Positions 5,646 to 7,934 of a DNA stretch of 7,934 bases are shown here, one piece after another. Source of the stretch: Candidatus Competibacteraceae bacterium (lineage in GTDB: Bacteria > Pseudomonadota > Gammaproteobacteria > Competibacterales > Competibacteraceae). The translations under genes were made by a program, and so were the position numbers. Position 1 is the stretch's first letter, and every line of letters starts with the position of its first letter. The DNA lies in the NCBI GenBank assembly GCA_020445005.1, contig JAGRHM010000514.1:1-7934 (forward strand), given 5' to 3'. The notes under the pieces were generated by a model that was not told the DNA's origin, searched no databases, and saw only the letters and a list, made by a program, of their open reading frames with translations.

Positions 5646-5677
5646 CCGCCTCGTCCGTGCAGAGGCGGTGTTTTTTT
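5646..5677 (+). terminator. Rho-independent terminator of phaP
   Basis: CCGCCTC (5646-5652) pairs perfectly with GAGGCGG (5662-5668) around a nine-base loop, followed after TG by seven T residues. It lies 22 bases after the phaP stop and is a classic intrinsic terminator. Its right arm also contains the first base of a possible GTG start for rsmJ. Confidence 0.9.
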
Positions 5678-6525
5678 ATCTAGCTCGACAATCATCGTTG
5701 CTTCTCCCACCCACTCTTGCGGTCGTTTGCGAATCGCCCATCCAGCGGGCCAATGCGATTGCCTTGGCGACTGAACTCGCCTTACCGCTGGCGACCGAAC
5801 AGTCGCCTGCTTCAGCCACCCATCACCTGGCGTTGACCCTCGAACGGCTGGAATTGCGAGAGCTAGGTGTCGGCGCGCCTGGCCCGATTTATGTTGATTT
5901 CACTGCAGGGGCCGCGGATCATCGGCGTCGATGGGGCGGCGGTCGTCAACAACCGCTTGCCCGGGCCGTCGGTCTCAAAGGTAGCTCTGGGCTGACTGTC
6001 ATCGATCTGACTGCTGGCCTGGGACAAGATGCTTTCGTACTAGCCTGTCTCGGTTGCTCTCTGCGTCTGGTGGAACGCTCGCCCGTCATTGCCGCTTTAT
6101 TGCGGGACGGGTTGCGCCGGGCAAGCTTGAACCCGGACATTGGCGCGATGGTTACACAAAGGATGAGTCTTCAAGTAGCGGACGGTCGGAAATACCTCCT
6201 GAGCTTGAATGCAAGCGAGTGGCCGGAGGTAATTTACCTGGACCCCATGTATCCCGAGCGCCGGAAAACTGCGCTGGCCAGTAAGGAAATGCGCTTGCTT
6301 AGGGCGTTGGCGGGCGATGATCTCGATGCGCCGGAATTATTGGCGACCGCCTTGACCCACGCCCGGCGGCGGGTGGTGGTCAAGCGTCCGCGACGGGCGC
6401 CTGCTTTATCCGGGCCGATGCCCGACGCCCGGATCATCGCGCCGAACACCCGCTTTGATCTCTATCTGCCGCATCCCAAAATCGCCTGCAAACGGACTCC
6501 CACTACATCAACGGCGATGGATTAG
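5668..6525 (+). CDS. rsmJ: 16S rRNA (guanine-1516-N2)-methyltransferase RsmJ
   Basis: RsmJ (YhiQ) methylates G1516 of 16S rRNA in the small subunit, using S-adenosylmethionine. The match to E. coli RsmJ is clear over most of the protein: IYVDFTAGAADHRRRWGGG (74-92), AdoMet motif DLTAGLGQDAFVLA (113-126), YLDPMYP (190-196, the catalytic DPxY-type motif), KEMRLLRALAGDDLDA (206-221), RRVVVKRP (234-241) and RFDLY (262-266). The start is uncertain. The longest reading begins at GTG 5668, inside the phaP terminator. The next option is TTG 5698, giving 275 residues and placing about six residues before the LAVVCESP strand. Neither has a well-spaced Shine-Dalgarno, and there is no ATG near the N-terminus. 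Expression may depend on read-through from phaP or on an unseen promoter. The 3' end overlaps the convergent lytic transglycosylase gene by 23 bp. Confidence 0.9.
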   Translation: MFFYLARQSSLLLPPTLAVVCESPIQRANAIALATELALPLATEQSPASATHHLALTLERLELRELGVGAPGPIYVDFTAGAADHRRRWGGGRQQPLARAVGLKGSSGLTVIDLTAGLGQDAFVLACLGCSLRLVERSPVIAALLRDGLRRASLNPDIGAMVTQRMSLQVADGRKYLLSLNASEWPEVIYLDPMYPERRKTALASKEMRLLRALAGDDLDAPELLATALTHARRRVVVKRPRRAPALSGPMPDARIIAPNTRFDLYLPHPKIACKRTPTTSTAMD

Positions 6526-7408
6526 CCAGCACTGCGGGCTTGGTAACCGGGGTGACCGGCGGGTGCGCCAGTTGTCCGTAGTCCCGGATAATTTTCTCGA
6601 CATACGCCTGGGTTTCCGCATAAGGCGGCACCCCGCCATAACGGACCACAGCGCCCTCGCCGGCGTTATAGCCCGCCAGCGACAGGCGCACATCACCCTG
6701 AAAATAGGCCAGCAGCCAGCGTAGATAAGCCATGCCGCCCTGGAGATTCTGCACTGGATCATAAGGGTCCTGGACCCCGAACCGTTCAGCGGTCTCAGGG
6801 ATCAGTTGCATCAAACCCTGGGCGTTTTTAACCGAGCGGGCTTGCGGGTTAAAGCCGGATTCGGCCTCGATCACCGCGAGCACTAGCGCCGGCTGCAAGC
6901 CATAGCCTGGCGCCAGGCGATTGACCAGCGACACAATCTGCGCCTGTTCCGGTGAAGTGGGCTTTTTGCGGCGAACGATCACGGGCGCTGGCGGCTTGGG
7001 GGTCGGATCGACCGGCTCCACGCAATGCGCCTGTTCAACCTTGGCGGGATCATCCACCCGCGCCAGCATTCGCTTGGCGGGCGCATCGCCTTTGGCTGCG
7101 GCGAGCCGAAACCAGGCGGCTGCCTGAGCATCGTTCCGCGCCACGCCGCGACCGTTAGCGTACATCCAGCCCAACTGGTACTGAGCTTCCAGATGGCCGC
7201 GTCGCGCCGCCGCGCAATAGAGTTGCATGGCCCGCTCGTAGCTTTGGGGCACGCCTTCGCCATGCTCATAACGTGTGGCCCATTCGACCTGTGCGACCGG
7301 GGTTTCCTTGATCAGCTTAATCCAGGCGGGATCGACGCTCATACCGTGAGCGCTAACGCCCAGGCTGCCGAGGATCCAGACTCCGAGGTATTGAAGCCAC
7401 CGTGTCAA
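6503..7408 (-). CDS. Secreted Sel1-repeat lytic transglycosylase (SLT domain)
   Basis: This 301-residue protein is predicted to cleave peptidoglycan glycan strands between MurNAc and GlcNAc in the periplasm. An N-terminal signal segment (about 4-22, WLQYLGVWILGSLGVSAHG) precedes two Sel1-like repeats (about 39-108), seen in the YEHGEGVPQSYERAMQLY and YANGRGVARNDAQAAAWF stretches. A proline-rich linker (131-145) leads to a family 1 SLT domain (about 155-280). The domain carries ESGFNP with the likely catalytic Glu183, GLMQLIPETA (198-207) and AGYNAGEGAV (245-254). I keep the TTG start at 7408 because it gives the signal peptide and has GAGGAAGG just upstream; starting at Met23 would remove the export signal. 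No lipobox is visible, so it is probably soluble or signal-anchored. Sel1 repeats bind proteins, suggesting recruitment to a partner. Confidence 0.88.
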   Translation of the reverse strand: MTRWLQYLGVWILGSLGVSAHGMSVDPAWIKLIKETPVAQVEWATRYEHGEGVPQSYERAMQLYCAAARRGHLEAQYQLGWMYANGRGVARNDAQAAAWFRLAAAKGDAPAKRMLARVDDPAKVEQAHCVEPVDPTPKPPAPVIVRRKKPTSPEQAQIVSLVNRLAPGYGLQPALVLAVIEAESGFNPQARSVKNAQGLMQLIPETAERFGVQDPYDPVQNLQGGMAYLRWLLAYFQGDVRLSLAGYNAGEGAVVRYGGVPPYAETQAYVEKIIRDYGQLAHPPVTPVTKPAVLANPSPLM

Positions 7409-7412
7409 ACTG

Positions 7413-7420
7413 CCTTCCTC
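7413..7420 (-). promoter_or_regulatory. Shine-Dalgarno supporting the TTG start of the transglycosylase
   Basis: GAGGAAGG on the minus strand ends four bases before the TTG at 7408. Together with the signal peptide it makes this TTG the most likely start. Confidence 0.55.
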
Positions 7421-7455
7421 TGTCTATGATTTATTGATTTCTCAGTATGCTATGC

Positions 7456-7472
7456 AAATTTTTCCAAAATTT
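7456..7472. repeat. AT-rich palindrome in the divergent intergenic region
   Basis: AAATTTT and AAAATTT flank TCC, a perfect 7-3-7 inverted repeat about 50 bases upstream of the transglycosylase start. It could be a bent or UP-like promoter element or a regulator site. I see no consensus promoter attached to it. Confidence 0.35.
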
Positions 7473-7512
7473 CCAGCCCATCCCTGTGGCTTGAAGTGGA
7501 TGCTGCAAGAGT

Positions 7513-7549
7513 GACGCCTTTTGAAATATTGCAAAAAAATGATGGCGTC
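7513..7549. repeat. Nested inverted repeats upstream of the EF-G-like gene
   Basis: GACGCC (7513-7518) and GGCGTC (7544-7549) are perfect complements, and inside them TTTTG (7519-7523) pairs with CAAAA (7532-7536), leaving a seven-base bulge on one side. A separate small dyad, AACCC-TGC-GGGTT, follows at 7558-7570. In the EF-G-like mRNA these could fold as a leader structure, if transcription starts upstream of them. The 239-bp gap between the divergent genes holds no other recognisable gene. Confidence 0.35.
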
Positions 7550-7647
7550 CGCTGAGAAACCCTGCGGGTTACTGTAGACTTCATGGTTCTTATTGAAACG
7601 ATGCATATTACAAAAACCACTGTTGAGTAAATCGAAAGGAGGTCTCG

Positions 7648-7934
7648 ATGGTCACCTACACGACCGAATCCATCCGTAACATTGCCCTGGTCGGGCATGG
7701 CGCGGCAGGAAAAACGATCCTGGTAGAGTCCATTCTCCATCAATCCGGCAAGCTTGCTGCTCCCGGCGCCGTGGAAAAGGGCAACACGGTTTGCGACTTT
7801 GATCCACAGGAAAAAGCCCATCAACATTCCCTGGACGCCGCTCTGGTCAACCTCGATTATCAGGATATTCACATCAATCTGATTGACACGCCCGGATTCC
7901 CGGACTTTCTCGGCCAGGCGATTGCCGTGTTGCC
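7648..7934 (+). CDS. EF-G-like translational GTPase (3' end outside window)
   Basis: The first 95 codons are present. The protein starts MVTYTTESIRNIALVGHG and has the P-loop GHGAAGKT (17-24) and the G3 motif DTPG (87-90) of the translation-factor GTPases. The wording NTVCDFDPQEKAHQHSL (49-65) is that of the EF-G-like (FusA2-type) branch rather than canonical FusA, where this switch I region reads like ERERGITI; here Ser takes the place of the Mg-binding Thr. The paralogue's role is not settled; translocation or ribosome-associated stress functions have been proposed for relatives. The ATG at 7648 is fixed by AAAGGAGGT (7635-7643), nearly a full anti-16S complement, five bases upstream of the ATG counted from the GG. 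It is divergent from the transglycosylase gene. Confidence 0.9.
   Translation, partial: MVTYTTESIRNIALVGHGAAGKTILVESILHQSGKLAAPGAVEKGNTVCDFDPQEKAHQHSLDAALVNLDYQDIHINLIDTPGFPDFLGQAIAVL

Noticed and set aside
7450..7872. 140-codon minus-strand ORF across the 5' end of the EF-G-like gene
   Set aside because: It runs antisense through a clearly coding GTPase N-terminus and through structured intergenic DNA, and its translation has no recognisable domain.

Overview
The window looks like chromosomal DNA from a gammaproteobacterium that stores polyhydroxyalkanoate (PHA). The lineage call is an inference. It rests on a YheS-type ABC-F ATPase, RsmJ, an E. coli-like Dgt dGTPase and Pcm, together with a phasin gene that has its own regulated promoter. 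A PHA-storing group such as the Competibacter relatives would fit, but nothing here fixes a genus. No tRNA, rRNA, CRISPR array, insertion sequence or prophage gene is visible.

Layout, left to right. (1) The 3' two thirds of a yheS-type ABC-F gene (+) runs in from the left edge. (2) A compact minus-strand pair follows: a 53-codon small protein overlapping by 56 bp a DUF6036/MNT-like minimal nucleotidyltransferase. It sits between housekeeping genes and is visibly more AT-rich, so it is the most accessory-looking part of the window. (3) dgt (+) comes next, then a hairpin shared with the convergent pcm. (4) A minus-strand operon holds an AstE/aspartoacylase-fold (M14-like) protein and pcm, overlapping by 20 bp. 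The M14-like protein appears to have lost its zinc-site and catalytic residues. (5) A regulatory region rich in dyads leads to phaP (+), which has a clear sigma70-type promoter, two TTGC/GCAA palindromes over it, and a textbook terminator. (6) rsmJ (+) converges with and overlaps a secreted Sel1-repeat/SLT lytic transglycosylase gene (-). (7) The 5' end of an EF-G-like GTPase gene (+) with a very strong Shine-Dalgarno sequence runs off the right edge.

Functional themes: ribosome-linked factors (ABC-F, RsmJ, EF-G-like), nucleotide pool control (Dgt), protein repair (Pcm with its M14-like partner), PHA granule coating (phasin) and cell-wall turnover (lytic transglycosylase). The genes look like separate small transcription units rather than one pathway. 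The best candidates for poorly described biology are the small protein/nucleotidyltransferase pair and the apparently inactive M14-like protein coupled to Pcm. The double palindrome at the phasin promoter is the best regulatory signal.
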